This document shows, piece by piece, positions 10,651 to 22,700 of a stretch of 64,000 nucleotides of DNA. The position numbers were made by a program, and so were the translations under genes. How positions within the stretch are numbered: position 1 is the first letter of the stretch; each line of letters opens with the position of its first letter. Under the pieces are notes generated by a model. That model was not told where the DNA came from, searched no databases, and was given only the letters and a program-made list of their open reading frames with translations. Source of the DNA: Selaginella moellendorffii (Eukaryota > Streptophyta > Lycopodiopsida > Selaginellales > Selaginellaceae); contig NW_003314268.1 of assembly GCF_000143415.4 (NCBI RefSeq), forward strand, positions 1,844,672-1,908,671. The letters run 5' to 3'.

Positions 10651-11908
10651 GTTACTTGAGTTTGGATTTATTCAGCCAAGTAAATCTCCGTTTGGTGCTC
10701 TGGTCTTGCTTGTGAAGAAGAAGGACGGTTCAATGCGGATGTGTATTGACTACCGTGCTTGAAACAAGAAGACAGTGAAGGACAAGATGCCGATGCCATG
10801 TGTGGATGATATCCTGGACAAGCTTGGTGAAGCACGAGTGTTTACCAAGATTGATCTGAGGAGTGGATATCATCAGATTGCAATGGATGATGCATCTATC
10901 TCCAAGACGGCATTCAACACAAGCTTCGGACATTTTGAGTTTACCGTTATGCCGTTTGGTTTGACGAATGCACTGGCCACATTTACTAGGTTGATGACGG
11001 AGGTATTTGGGCGTTATCTTCATGAGTTTGTGGAGATTTTCTTGGACGATATTCTTGTTTTTAGCAAGAATATGGAGGAGCATAGGGTGCATTTGCGCAA
11101 GGTTCTTTTGTTACTTCGAGACAGCAAACTTTATGTGAAGAAGAGCAAATGTGAATTTGCAAAGTCGGAGGTGGAATATCTAGGCCATATTGTGACATCT
11201 AAGGGTGTCAAGACGGATCCAAGGAAGGTGGCTGTGGTGGAAAACTGGCCTACATCGACTACAGTGGCTGAGTTGCACAGTTTTCTTGGTATGGCTAGTT
11301 ACTACCGACATTTCCAGCATAAGTTTGCAGAGGTGGCTATTCCTTTGACGCGGTTGTTACGTAAGAATGTGCCCTTCAAGTGGAAGACGCCACAAGAGGA
11401 GAGTTTTGTGGCGCTGAAACGATTGTTGAGCGAGGCTCCAGTGCTTTGCATTGCTAATCTATCGAAACCTTACAAGGTGACATGTGATGCAAGTGGTTAT
11501 GCACTGGGAGGAGTTCTCATGCAAGAGGGACAGCCTATTGCATATGAGAGTCAAACTTTGAATTCTGTTGAGCAACGCTATTCCACATATGAGCAAGAGT
11601 TACTCTCTATTGTTCATGCTTTGCAGACGTGGCGGCACTATCTTTATGGTGCAGTGTTTGTGGTGTTGACAGATCACAAACCACTTGTGTATCTTATCAC
11701 ACAAAAGGAGTTGAACACTAGGCAAGCTCGTTGGATGGTCAAACTCATGGAGTTTGGGGAGTTTCCTATTGAGCATCGTCCGGGAAAATCAAATGTGGTG
11801 GCGGATGCTTTATCTCGTGTTCGTCATGTGACGACATTACGAACACGATTTTGTCATCATTTGAGTAAGGTGGTCAGCGAGTTTGGGCAATTGGTTGAGC
11901 ATGCTTAG
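10651..11908 (+). CDS. Reverse transcriptase-RNase H (Ty3/gypsy), partial
   Basis: The coding sequence resumes after the TRIM with [20 protein letters not shown] stop near 10760 (RA*NKKT) precedes the long open frame at 10775-11908. Visible are [17 protein letters not shown] (first catalytic Asp), [26 protein letters not shown] (the DD pair, in a YVDD-type position), the thumb region and [12 protein letters not shown]. The RNase H residues are [35 protein letters not shown] and VVADALSR. In an intact element it would copy element RNA to DNA and remove the RNA. It ends at a stop (HA*) at 11906-11908, beyond which the N-terminal part of integrase is deleted. Confidence 0.88.
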
Positions 11909-12523
11909 GCTCAAGATGCTGAGGTCTGCCTCAGACTTGGCTGCGGTTTACTTGGAGAAGGTTTTTCTTGATTTTGGTTTGCCAGAGGACATCATTAGTG
12001 ATCGAGATTCAAAGTTCACCAGTGGATTTTGGAAAAGCTTTGCAAAGGCTATGCAAGTGATTTTGAAACTCTCAAGTGGAGATCATCCTCAGACGGATGG
12101 GCAAACCGAGCGTGTGAATCAGGTGGTGGAGGATATGCTACGTTGTAGCATTGGTCAAAGGCAAGGACAGTGGGATCTATATCTTCCGTTGGTGCAATTT
12201 GCTTACAACAATAGCCAACACAGTGGAACCAAGCTAAGTCCTTACTTTGCCATGTTTGGAAGGCATCCTCGAACAGTGGTGGAGTTGGGATTGCATTTGA
12301 GTAAGGACGTTCAAGATAAGCTTGATTCTGAGGCAACTGATCTGGCCACAGAACTTGATGAGATTCTGGTGGTGTGCAAACGGAATTTGCAAGCAGCTCA
12401 GGATAGAGCGAAGAAGTTTGCCAATGAGCATTGCCAATTCCGGGAATATAAGGTGGGTGATCTCGTCTTTGTGCGAGTGATCTTTCCGTCAAGTGAGCGG
12501 CGGAACACCTTGGTGCCTTTATA
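11909..12523 (+). pseudogene. Integrase, N-terminally deleted
   Basis: The frame holds ASDLAAVYLEKVFLDFGLP, the second catalytic Asp (IISDRDSKFTSGFW), the Glu region (TDGQTERVNQVVEDML) and FAYNNSQHSGTKLSPY, ending YKVGDLVFVRV before a stop. Compared with 5891-6380 about 470 bp are missing: the HHCC zinc region and the catalytic core with the first Asp. It cannot catalyse integration. Downstream (12540-12730) the C-terminal [15 protein letters not shown] segment remains in another frame. Confidence 0.88.
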
Positions 12524-12797
12524 GACAGGGAAGAGTGATAAACTCTCCCATCGATATGCTGGTCCATATGAAGTGCTGGAGCGCATTGGTAAAGTGGCTT
12601 ATCGGGTGCGGCTGCCAGCTGGGGTGAAAATTCATCCGGTATTTTATGTCAGCCAGTTGAAAGGTGTACTATCTTGGAGTGACGGGCCCAATGCCTCCCT
12701 GATGTATACGGCTGTGGAAGATGGACCAGGAGCTTGAGCAGGATTCCCCAGAAAGAGTGATCACCAATACAACTCGTCCTTGGGACAAGGACTTTGT

Positions 12798-12811
12798 TGG
12801 GGGGGAAGAAT
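12798..12811 (+). promoter_or_regulatory. Polypurine tract
   Basis: GGGGGGGAAGAATT-type purine run immediately before the 3' LTR, the expected primer for plus-strand DNA synthesis. Confidence 0.85.
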
Positions 12812-13045
12812 TGTTAGGCACCAGCTTTGACTACCATGGTCAACGTCGGTCAAAGGGAGGCTCAAGGGTATATTAAGGCATGTTAGGGTAGGGGACTTAA
12901 CCTACCCTAGGGCTCACGGTGGAGCGGCGGCGTAGTGGAACTTTTGAGGTAGCTCGGGGGTGGTTGGGTGGTGAGGAACCTCAAGAGGTGGCGTAGCATA
13001 GTTTAGGGCGACTAAATCTCTGTCTTTTTGCACTGGATCATAACA
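12812..13045 (+). repeat. 3' LTR of the Ty3/gypsy element
   Basis: TGTTAGGCACC to GGATCATAACA, 234 bp, partner of 8170-8402. The duplication CTTGG follows at 13046-13050. Confidence 0.92.
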
Positions 13046-13050
13046 CTTGG

Positions 13051-13615
13051 ACACGTGGCATATGGCACATTGCATGTGATATATGGCATATGAAGGGTTT
13101 AGGTTCTATTTCATGGTTATCTTATGATAAATCACTATAAGATACCACGCACGCTATTTTCAAGTTGGCTTCATAAGATTGAAACACTAAACTCATGCTA
13201 TCAAATCATATACTTATCCAACATAAATATAGTACCTCAGGTACAAACTTCGATACCAAATGTAGTGCACTTTATCTCTCTCCTCTTAAGCCAACTAGAA
13301 AAGAAGCAATTACCTAATGAGAGAACCTTTAGTGGTTATTTTATCCCTATTTATCCTTTATAAGCTCCTAAGTTTGGACTTCTTGGGATGTCATCCAACC
13401 CAGTACTATTCAAACCCAAGGACGCTTAACCCCAAATATCCCAAGACTCTTAACCAATTGGAAAAAAGAGTGCACTCTTATTCATGGGCCCTTTCCCTCT
13501 ATATTTGAACCCCATGGATCGTCTCTTAAGTTGTTCTCTTTAGTTGCTTACATCTCCTAAGATTCCAAGGATCCACAGTGATAATATATCCAAATCTCAT
13601 CTCATGATCAGATGT
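13051..13615 (+). repeat. Dispersed repeat, right part, then unassigned DNA
   Basis: 13051-13130 (ACACGTGGCATATGG..., GGGTTTAGGTTC) continues the dispersed repeat cut by the retrotransposon and aligns with 30732-30810. From about 13140 to 13615 I see no gene and no clear relation to other parts of the window. Confidence 0.6.
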
Positions 13616-13620
13616 GTTAC

Positions 13621-14982
13621 TGTGAGACACAAAATCCCTAGGCCCCAAAGTGGAGCCGAAAGGGCGCCACGTGGTAGTGGCCAAAGCGAAAGCCAAACGA
13701 GCATAACACGTTTGGACTAAAAGCTCCAACTTGAAAAGGTCAAGAGTGGGAGTGGAACTCCCAATGAAGGGCTTGAGGAACAAGCACGAGGTGAGTCATG
13801 AGTGAGTCTCTAGAAAAAGGGACACAAGAGGACCAAAACATGACATGTGGAAGTATCCGAGATAAAGTCCGATGTGGAGTCCGAGATGGACCTGAGATGG
13901 ACTCAAGAAGGAGTCCGAGATGGAGTCCGAGATGGAGTCCAAGATGGACCCAAGATGGAGTCCGAGATGGAGTCTGAGATGAACCCGAGATGGAGTTTGA
14001 GATGGACCCGAGATGGAGTCCGAGATGGAGTCCGAGATGGAGTCTGAGATGAAGTCCAAAATGGACCAAGATGGAGTCCGAGATGGAGTCTGAGATGGAC
14101 CCAAAATGGAATCCGAGATGGAGTCCGAGAAGGACCCGAGATGGAGTCCGAAGTCGAGACCGAGACCAAGACCGAGACTGGGACCGAGACCGGGACCGAG
14201 ACTGAGACCGAGGCTGAGTCTGAGCCCGAGCCCGAGTCCGAGTTCGAGTCCGAGTCCGAGTCCGAGTCTGAGTCCGAGTCTGAGTTCGAGTCTGAGAGGG
14301 TGAAAGCCCAAAGCGTTCGTCTCCCAGACCCTGGGGGGTTTGGTGAGCTCCAAAAGTATAGTAGGGGGAGGACTCCAGTGGAGCCAGTCCGAAATGTTGT
14401 CCCAAAGTCCCAGACTATGGAAAGGAAGAGGAGTGGCCCTCTAGTGTAGTGACCAATGGTACGGTTATGTGGTGAGGAAGTCCCAGAGGACAGTGGGACT
14501 TAGTAGTTGGGTCTACAGGCCCTGTCCCAGTGGCAGTCTTGGCAAACACGGCCATGGACAGAAAAGGGACTTGGTGAGGACTGTAATAGGGATATTGGGG
14601 AAGGCTGTTCCCCATGTCTGTGGGCATTTTAAGGATGCTAAAGAGTGGATCTTGGATGGTCACTCCTGGACGGATGGCCCAGTCCTTAAAAGACGGGACT
14701 GCGATGTAGTTGGTGTTGGACCACCGGTGTGACCAAGCTGAAGGGGCATGGCCTTAGCGTAACAGGCTAGTATGTCAGTGGTACCTTGGGGTGTCGGTCT
14801 TGGGACTGGACACATGGAGCACTTGGACTAAGTGCAAGGGATGAGTGGCGTGGATGCTATTCTTGGGGATAGCAAGTCCCATGTCTTGAATTTGACTTAA
14901 GGAGGTTGTGAATGAGACTCCTCCAAGTGGTCGGAGGTGTGGTTAAGTGACTAAAGTAGAATGGAAAAATTAGTCGCTTATA
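13621..14982 (+). mobile_element. Minisatellite-bearing solo-LTR-like element, copy 1
   Basis: It starts TGTGAGACACAAAATCCC and ends TTAGTCGCTTATA (TG...TA, from TG...CA) and is flanked by GTTAC at 13616-13620 and 14983-14987. The 5' third is conserved with other copies, the centre is a minisatellite, and the 3' third (GTGAAAGCCCAAAGCG through GGAGGTGTGGTTAAGTGAC) is again conserved. There are no gag or pol domains. The TG/CA ends and 5-bp duplication suggest a solo LTR of a large retroelement family or a non-coding LTR-type element. Long open frames across the minisatellite are low-complexity artefacts. Confidence 0.8.
13853..14290 (+). repeat. GAGATGGAGTCC / GAGATGGACCC minisatellite
   Basis: About 25 alternating 11- and 12-bp units of GAGATGGAGTCC and GAGATGGACCC run to about 14150. 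They pass into 6-bp units GAGACC and then GAGTCC to about 14290. Five other copies of the element have the same three-part order with different unit numbers, so the array expands and contracts within the element. Confidence 0.9.
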
Positions 14983-14987
14983 GTTAC

Positions 14988-15480
14988 ACACACCCCCCTT
15001 TCAAAGTTATCAATGTTCTAATTGATTATTAACTATTGACTAACAACCCCTATTAAGAAAAAGGGAACCAACACCTCTATTTCAGCACGGAATTTAATAA
15101 TCCTTTCATTTTGTAAATTAATTGTTCTATATGAGGTAACTAGTCATTCACAAGTATTATAATCCCACGGTGGATACTTTCCTCTGTAGATGCTCCATAA
15201 CAGGAATGTAATGCATCTGAATTTAGAGGCAAACTCTAAGCCCATTGTGCTACAAAATGAAGGTCTGATACACTCTCAATCCTATGAGCAAAAACTCCTT
15301 ATATCCAACACTTGCATGTAAATCGGTGTCAGATGGTGTTTAGCATGACTTTGGCATATTGGTGGCCTAACACAAAGAGAAGGGTACCCTACCAACTAGA
15401 GTAGTGTGGATCTTGGGCTTAGACCCAAGCCGGACACAAAACAAAGAGCGACACAGCCTAGTGAGAGCTAAATTAATATC
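14988..15480. other. Intergenic, with a fragment of the dispersed repeat
   Basis: No gene is visible. About 15405-15475 (CTTGGGCTTAGACCCAAGCC ... GTGAGAGCTA) matches the minus strand of the dispersed repeat near 7810-7870 and 30370-30430, so it is an inverted fragment of that family. Confidence 0.5.
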
Positions 15481-15867
15481 TTGGGTGGTTGGTTATACAT
15501 TCCAAACATCATCATACTCATATATTTAAACAAAAGAGCCGGTATAATAATAGCATATACTGGGGACACTTATTCTGGGTATATGCTGAGATCTAACGGC
15601 CAAGATCTAATTGTCGAAGGTCATGTCGTTTCAAATCAGAGAAAAATTTTATGTGGCTTTTTAGGGCTGGAAAAAATGCGTTCAGCGACGGGAGAGGCAG
15701 TGGGCAGATGTACTCTCTCCTGGATTCTGTTCTTGCAGACTACTTATATTTTCCACTGGAGGTTAGAATTCGATGCCCGATTCTTCGCGGATTGGCATTT
15801 TCTCTTTTTGTTTCTCAATTTATATTTTTCTCTGCCTTCCACGGATTGGTAGGTAAATCTGGAAATA

Positions 15868-17330
15868 TGAATGCTTCTTTTCTTAGCACCTCCAGCCAAG
15901 AGCAAGGAGAAGAAGAAGACGGTGCTGCATCCTCCGGTTATTATCCTCCAGTGATTCTCAAGGAGCCGCACCAAAAACTCTGGAAGAGGTTAGCAGTAGA
16001 ACTTCTCATCGATTAATGGGAGGCAACTCAATATACCTAACTATAAACCATGGAGGCACTCTTCTCGTAGCCCAGAAAAAATTCCAGAGAAGTGAAGAAC
16101 CAATCTGGGACGACAACCAGCTCCAGCATCTGAGTCATCTCCTCTGGTTCCTCAGACGATGAGCTGCTCAAGGTCTTGTTGCTCATTCTCATCAGGTAAT
16201 GTGCAGGTGTGCTACAAAACTGAAAACTCATGTAGAAAAGGTTTTGTGGACAGTGAGGGTGTGAAGATTGTTAATATTTCTGTGGAAGGTCTAAGTCAAG
16301 CTACTATACTATGTAGCACTAACTCTGTGATGAAGAGCGTGTCTACGAAACTAAGATGGGTACGACTTCTTGTTTGGAGGTAAATCACTTTTTTTAATTA
16401 ATCACGTATGTTACTAATCAAGTGGCATGGCAGGGTGCTGGAAAGACCTCCATAATATGCACTGTGGTGGCATGAACACTGATATCAACAATTTTTTTTC
16501 CAGACATCAAGTGTCATGAAAGCGTTTCATGCAGTGTAGGATACATAGATTCAGTAGGCGTTAACTTTCAGGTAAAAATTTCTTCCTTACTCTGCTTTGA
16601 ATGGTTTACCAATTGGTTCCATATAGGACCTATCATATGAAGAAGAGCAGCTGAAGAATGGTTTGTTGAGAGCAGATCCATATAAAGTTTTGACTTGGTG
16701 CACAATCTGGCTCACAAGAGTCCCAGGCTGCGACAACAGGCTGCCGATCACTCTCGACCAGCTCTTGGCACCCTCCTGGACGAGATCACTACTGCTGAGG
16801 TCCCTTTCGTTTTAGATCTTGCCATGAGTGCCGACTGGCATCAGCTTTCAAGCGTTACAGCCATGGACGTGTACAAGTCCACTCCCGACTTGACAAAGTC
16901 CCAGGAACTGCAGAGACTGGGACATCGTTGGAGGAAGGTTTCTTTTTTATATCGATTTTTTGTTTTCACCATTTTTGCAGAAAAAATTATTGGAGATGAT
17001 CCGGCGATTGATCGTCTGTAGTACCTCCAAGCATGACCTGGAAAGGGTGGTTAGTCTGAAGAGGTTAGAGTGAAATGTAACTTTGTTTTCCCAGCTAGCT
17101 TGGGTGGAGTATGGATTGATGAATTGGCTATCAGAAATATACAGAGCTATCCAAGGTTTACAGTTTGTCATGAAACTTGTTTTGCAGGTGCTGGCCCACG
17201 AGAATGGCTGGCAGCTCTTTATTCAGCGGGAGTTCCTTGTGCTGTTGCCTCCACAATGGATCAGATTAGCTGTTGGATGCACTCATAAGAATGGGTCTCG
17301 ACAAGAGTGAGGCCGTTAGGCACGTTGTGC
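15868..17330 (+). pseudogene. Broken intron-bearing gene; HAD-phosphatase-like end
   Basis: An ATG at 15868 opens a short acidic segment (MNASFLSTSSQEQGEEEDG). Further pieces follow with plausible splice sites: GT after the coding-like stretch ending at 16380, an AG before a GAGKTS-like stretch near 16434, and segments ending at 16571 and 16937. Coding-like text at 16700-16935 (LGTLLDEITTAE, STPDLTKSQELQRLGHRW) is unrecognised. At 17110-17310, in shifting frames, EIYRAIQG, then EWLAALYSAGVPCAVASTMD and LLDALIRMGLDKSEA resemble the cap and core of plant HAD-superfamily sugar or pyrimidine phosphatases. The frame changes at about 17265, so it is a decayed copy. Whether all pieces belong to one gene is unclear. 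Confidence 0.4.
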
Positions 17331-19040
17331 ATGGTTTTAATACAATAGTTGTTAACTCTAGGCAGTTGTCACAGAAGAGGATGGAATGGACTCCACCAAG
17401 GATTGGGAGCTGGATCCTTTGTCCTGGAGACCAGAGTGGCCGCGAGCTAGATCCTTTGTCCCAGAGACTAGAGTGGCCACGAGATGGAATGGTTAAGGCT
17501 AGGGTTTATGCAGAATGTGGTGGTGGTAACACATCACAGCCGAGCACCCCTCTCTGTTCGATCACTGGTCCGCAAAGATCTTGAGGAGATCCTTCCAGCA
17601 AACGATCTTATCGATATCAATATCGAGGAGCCACTGAAAAATAATCTAGAGTAACTTCAGCCAAAGAGATTGATTGAGCTCTCCAGTTGCCAAAGACCCG
17701 ACTACCATTGCTGTGGCAGCCTCTGCTCAAGATGTCCACTGGTGAATTCCAAATATCTTCACACGCAGCTCAATGAGCTAATCCAAGTGATGTGCCTCAC
17801 TCTCATGCTTTCCTGTTCATTAAAGTTCCTGTTTTTCCAGTTTTATTGTTAATCCAAAGTGGAAGTTTAGCTCTTTGTTTCACAGATTTATAAAGCTGAC
17901 CTACCCAAGAGAGTTCAAAAGTCAGAGTCACGTCTCCAAGTAGAGGCTTAAGTTCTGCAGCCTTGAAAACCCCAGGAAGCAATCTTCCACTTCCGCAGAG
18001 CCTATCACCTCCACTTCACAACCACGGCCTCATTGCTCACCTGGCCTCTTATTGTTTTTTTTACCTCTTCTTGTCCTTTTGGTAAGAGCAGCAGTAACAA
18101 AAGCAAGCTTCCGAAGGAAACATGTGCTCACTAGGGGAGGTCTTCTTAGCTGTTAGAGTAGAGCATAGGAAATTATACAAGGAAGGCAATCTCCAAGGAA
18201 GTATGGAGCAGTAGATGGAAGCTTTAGGCCCTTGATGTAGTTCTTTCTTATTTTTCCCAATTTTTAAGATATCACATTGCCTAGAGCTGGAATATTATAA
18301 AAGAAGGTAACAATTCATTTACAGCTAATGGATTTAAGTCCTTGCTCTGTTTTCTAGCTTTAACAGAACCCACTGATAAACTTTATAGTAATGCAAAACA
18401 TTAGGAGATTGCTGGGAACAATGATCTATTATCGAACCACCATGATCTATTGCTATAATATGACCAAAGTAGCCTGAGGCTGGTTATTGTCTTATGGTGA
18501 TTTTGCTCTGGTTGTGGGACATGCAATGGAATGGTATCCAAAGCTACTTGGTAGCTCTGAAGATCTGAAATATCAAAAAAGTATATATGAACAATAAAGA
18601 ATATGAGTTTCAACCTTTATTGTGATAATTGTGTTACTAAAAAACTGTTATGGCAAACACATATATAACATGAAATAACAGTGTGTTACATAGAGAAACA
18701 CTTAGTTTGCAAGATTAATCTTATTGTATATCAATTATTAGGTGGTAGAATAAACTAAAGTATACAATATGTATTTGGGAAAGTCTATAAATTCTAAACA
18801 CATTCCAAATCATTATTGTACTATTATATATTTTCAGACAAGAATGATAATATATTAATAAATACTTTATAATTTATGATTGATTAAGTATTATTTTAAT
18901 TCTTTAATAAAAGTGGGGTTTTTAGCTCATGATTCATCCATTAATTTTCTCCTTCTGCATATTATTAGAAAAGTAGATTAATTTTTAAAAAACTATGACT
19001 AATAATGTTAGCCTTTTGATAAAGGTTTCAGAAAAGTTTT
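17331..19040. other. No gene seen; AT-rich from about 18550
   Basis: A few short open frames lack recognisable domains or paired splice sites. No transposon structure is evident. Confidence 0.4.
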
Positions 19041-19044
19041 TTAT

Positions 19045-19138
19045 GCATGTTAAGATTAATATGAAATTTTTATATATAAATATGAATATAAATTTTTTAG
19101 AAATTACTAAATAACAGAAATGTACATGACACTCCCAG
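19045..19138 (+). repeat. Dispersed ~95-bp repeat, copy 1 (half palindrome)
   Basis: Text around ATATGAAT, AATTACTAAATAAC and AAATGTACATGACACTCCCAG recurs at 19600-19700, in diverged form at 21715-21805, and more weakly at 22920-22992. This copy stops after the left half of the CCCAGC palindrome. It may be the end of a short non-coding mobile element. Confidence 0.55.
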
Positions 19139-19599
19139 AAAATATATATTTGGAAACTTGTATAGCTAAAACTTCTGTATCTAACTATAAATAACTATGA
19201 TGCATCAAGAAGTGTTTGTAAAATATATATTTACTCTAGAGTAACTCAATCACAAAAATTATTATTAATGGTAATTGTGATCTTATATAATGATAATTAA
19301 TTCTCTATAATAGATTCATGACACATAAAAAGTTAGTTCTCAATATAATGAGTTGACCAATTTAGCATTTATACTGTGTATGAGAAATTATTGTAGCTAT
19401 TGTAGTATAAGTAGCTACAATAATGTAGCTGTATGAGATCTTTCTACTTATATTTCTATATCTCTATCTAATTTTTGATACTACATTATAAAAGTTAATT
19501 ACACTTGTATGATGAATGGTGATATATCCCAAATTGGCAGTCTTGTCCAAACCACTAAAGGTGCTAAATATCTCTGATGTGTGTTTTTATATTAGAATT

Positions 19600-19708
19600 G
19601 TTATGTATGTTATGATTAGTATGAACTTTTCAAATATAAAGATGAATATGAACTTTTCAGAATTACTAAATAACAAAAATGTACATGACACTCCCAGCAA
19701 AGCTGGGA
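19600..19708 (+). repeat. Dispersed ~95-bp repeat, copy 2, ending in palindrome
   Basis: Same block as 19045-19138, followed by the palindrome TCCCAGC-AAA-GCTGGGA at 19692-19708. Confidence 0.6.
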
Positions 19709-19739
19709 CTTGTGCCTTGGATGAGTGTGATTGAATATA

Positions 19740-22700
19740 TTGCCAATAGCAGTAATTTTAGCATGTAGTGTTTGTTTCAGACATCTCTATTGACCATGCA
19801 TTCTAGGGTTGCTAGATCACAAGTTTTTGTGACAACTCATGTTAATCACTACAAGTAGTCAGTACCTTTCTCTTTGTTAGTCAATTATCAGATTCTTTGT
19901 TAATTTTTCTTTTTTTCTCTTGGCAGGATTTCTGGAAATAGCATAATCTAGCATATAATACAATGCTTGTGGAAAATGAGTATCCTCTAAGGCAGGCTTG
20001 CTCAAGAATATTTAACATAACATTAGCATAACCATAGAAGTTAACAAATGGTATGGTTAATTTTATGCAGGTTCAAACTTTAATTATAATCCTCTATATT
20101 TCATTGGCTATAACCTTTGTAAACCAAGCTCATATAAGTGTCATGATAAATAGTTATCTCAAACATGTTGTAAACTTTATAAAGACTCAATCCAATACAG
20201 CTCACTAATAAAATAAAAAACTAATATAAAATTTAATCTCCCTCAACCACATATTTTCCTTGTATAAGAATTAAATGTCCAATATAAAACCATTGGAGCT
20301 GTGAATTTTGTAGGAAATAAAAAAACTTTATACATGTTATGGCCCTTTTTTTTTCAGTAACATAACAAAGAAAACCTATTTTAGGTGTTGAACTTGCACT
20401 ATTGATTCTTGGGTATGGGCATCAAGGAGAATGTGAGAGATACATTGAATAGAAGTAGGCAATGCTAGAGAATTGCTATAGCAAGAATGTCATGGCCAGG
20501 AGCAAATCAATGTCAAGAAAGCTAGGGCAATGATTAGGTAGGTAGCTTTTCTTTGAGGTTAATAGTACATGGAATGATCCATAATAATGGGTGGCGATGG
20601 TGATGAGATGAACAGTCTGCCTCTTGAATTCAGGGCAAATAGGTCCCTCAACCATGGCAACAACAACATTAATTCCTGTATTAGATGATGATGCTGGGTA
20701 CTGGTGCCTCTTGTGAGTGCCATTATCAACCCACGGGCAAATGCATAAAATGAACAGAGTGTGGAGGAATCTTGTCTCTAGTGCCAAGTTTCATGACAAT
20801 TGTTCTGTATAAGGATTGATTGAAGGTGTACTGGTGGTAACAGTGTTTCTCAAACATGGGAAAGAGGTCTTGATCATTCAATCCTAGAAGTGCCAAGAAA
20901 GTGTGGATGATTATAGTACATAGGAGAATTTGTGTGACAAGCTCTTGACAGAAAGTTCTATATTGATCTACACATGAATCGATGGAGTTCTTTGGCATCA
21001 ATGTTGTGTCCTTGAAAGTTGTGTGCATATGTGGTTATGGATGGCCAACTCTATGTAGTGGGTGGTGCTTATATGGGGTTGCATCCAATAGCCAAGATAC
21101 GCAATCCAGTGGATGATCAATAGGATTCTCTACCATTGCTGATTTTATCCTACCCTTGTCAGCAATGACAATAAAATAATTATGAAAGATAGTGGTTGCT
21201 TCTTCAGATCAACATTTGTTTTATTAGCACAAGATTTGTCTTGGAAAGAGATGAATATAATTGCATTGCATGGGCGACACTGCTTTGTACACTTCAAACA
21301 ATTCTACAAGCCCAACATGTATGGATTGTTGAGGCAATAACATGTGGACATTGGCTCAACGTGGTGAACACTTCTCAAGCAGATAACTTCAAGCTAATGC
21401 TTTGCTCAACAAGCTGCTAGAAGAACATCTGGGCAATCTCAAGAAATTGTAAAGTTGTGTCAGTGATTCAAGATAATAGCACTGAACCAAAGTGATAGAT
21501 GTTTACAATCTTGATGTGCCATTGGTGAATACCAATGAAATTTCCTTCAAGGTTAATATAATTACAGAATATGTATTAAAATATCATGGTACAGAAAAGG
21601 CTCAAGTTCTTCTTACAATCAAGTGTGCTTTGCCATACCTTCACTTTCAAAACTTTTAACATACAACCTATTAAATCTCATGCTTGAATATCTTATATAT
21701 ATGTTTCTTAACTTTTTAAATATAAAGAAACAATAGAAATGAAAAGCCGAATAAGGAACTTTTCCAAATTACTAAACAACTCAAATGTATATGACACTCC
21801 CAGCTTCACTTCTGAGACTGAGATTTCTCTTTTTTCATATTATCAAAAAAAGTATATACAAATTTATATGACTATTAATACAATCATCAATGATTAAACA
21901 TATTGAGATTTCAATTGGCTCAGATGTAGTCTAAGATTTATGTAATATCATAAATTTTCTAACATTTTTTCTTACATTGTAATTATACATGACAAAAATA
22001 ATAAGGTATAAATATCATTCAGACAACATTAGTACAAGAACCATCTAAAGAAATGTGATTCATCATCAATTGAACTTTAATTATATTAAATCTATCTATA
22101 TACCATTTATGAATTTTCTGGTATATTATATTTTTAGAATAAAGAAAATTTTTATATATCATTATTACCTCAGTATAGAGTAAAACCTTGCCATTCATTT
22201 ATCATTATAAAATTTCATCCTTTATAATATTGTAATAAAGCCTTAATTTTAAATATAAATCCATGAAAATAGAGAGATAATAACTTATTTTACATTAGCA
22301 TTCTCTCTATTAAAAAACACATACAGAAATAATGTTAATGATATAAAGTAGAATACTTCTAATATTAAATATTACTCTCAAAATGTAAGAATATAAGTAT
22401 TAGGAATAAGGGAATATCAAAGATAAATATGTAAAATTTTGAAATTTTTCTAAAAAAATATAACACATAAAGGTAATTTCTATCACTTAGTATCATGCAA
22501 TTCCAAAACTTTCAGTCTAAAGAGATGAAAAATAAAACTCAATAAAAATGGTTATATTTTTTAATTTTATAAGATGTATATAGTTTAAGTGAGTTTTAAA
22601 TCTTTATTTTTGAAATCATTATATTTTAGTGTACTTAAGAAACAAATTTTTTCAAGAGGAAAAATTGTAGATCAATTATATGGAGATTTTAAATAAATAA

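Larger units (their letters stand above)
8170..13045 (+). mobile_element. Structurally complete Ty3/gypsy retrotransposon (4876 bp)
   Basis: Two similar LTRs (8170-8402 and 12812-13045), an initiator-Met type primer site, gag-protease, RT-RNase H, a partial integrase and a polypurine tract are in the usual Ty3/gypsy order, bounded by the 5-bp duplication CTTGG. The pol order RT-RNase H-integrase is diagnostic. It is non-autonomous: there is a 1-bp frameshift near 9845, stops at 10238-10240 and in RT near 10760, a nested TRIM at 10257-10650, and a deletion removing the integrase zinc region and first catalytic Asp near 11910. The LTRs differ at several positions, so the insertion is not very recent. 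Confidence 0.95.

Noticed and set aside
12049-12567. Minus-strand 172-codon frame over the integrase
   Set aside because: Shadow of the conserved integrase frame on the plus strand.
13740-14449. Several long overlapping open frames on both strands, rich in Ser-Arg, Glu-Ser or Leu-Gly-Leu repeats (also at 31277-31807, 33527-34351, 48470-49086, 61469-61991)
   Set aside because: They are translations of 6-, 11- and 12-bp repeat units open in most frames. No non-repetitive protein sequence, start context or conservation of frame between copies.
20476-21028. Two overlapping minus-strand open frames of ~100 codons
   Set aside because: They overlap in different frames over the same DNA, lack recognisable domains and show no splice or start support.
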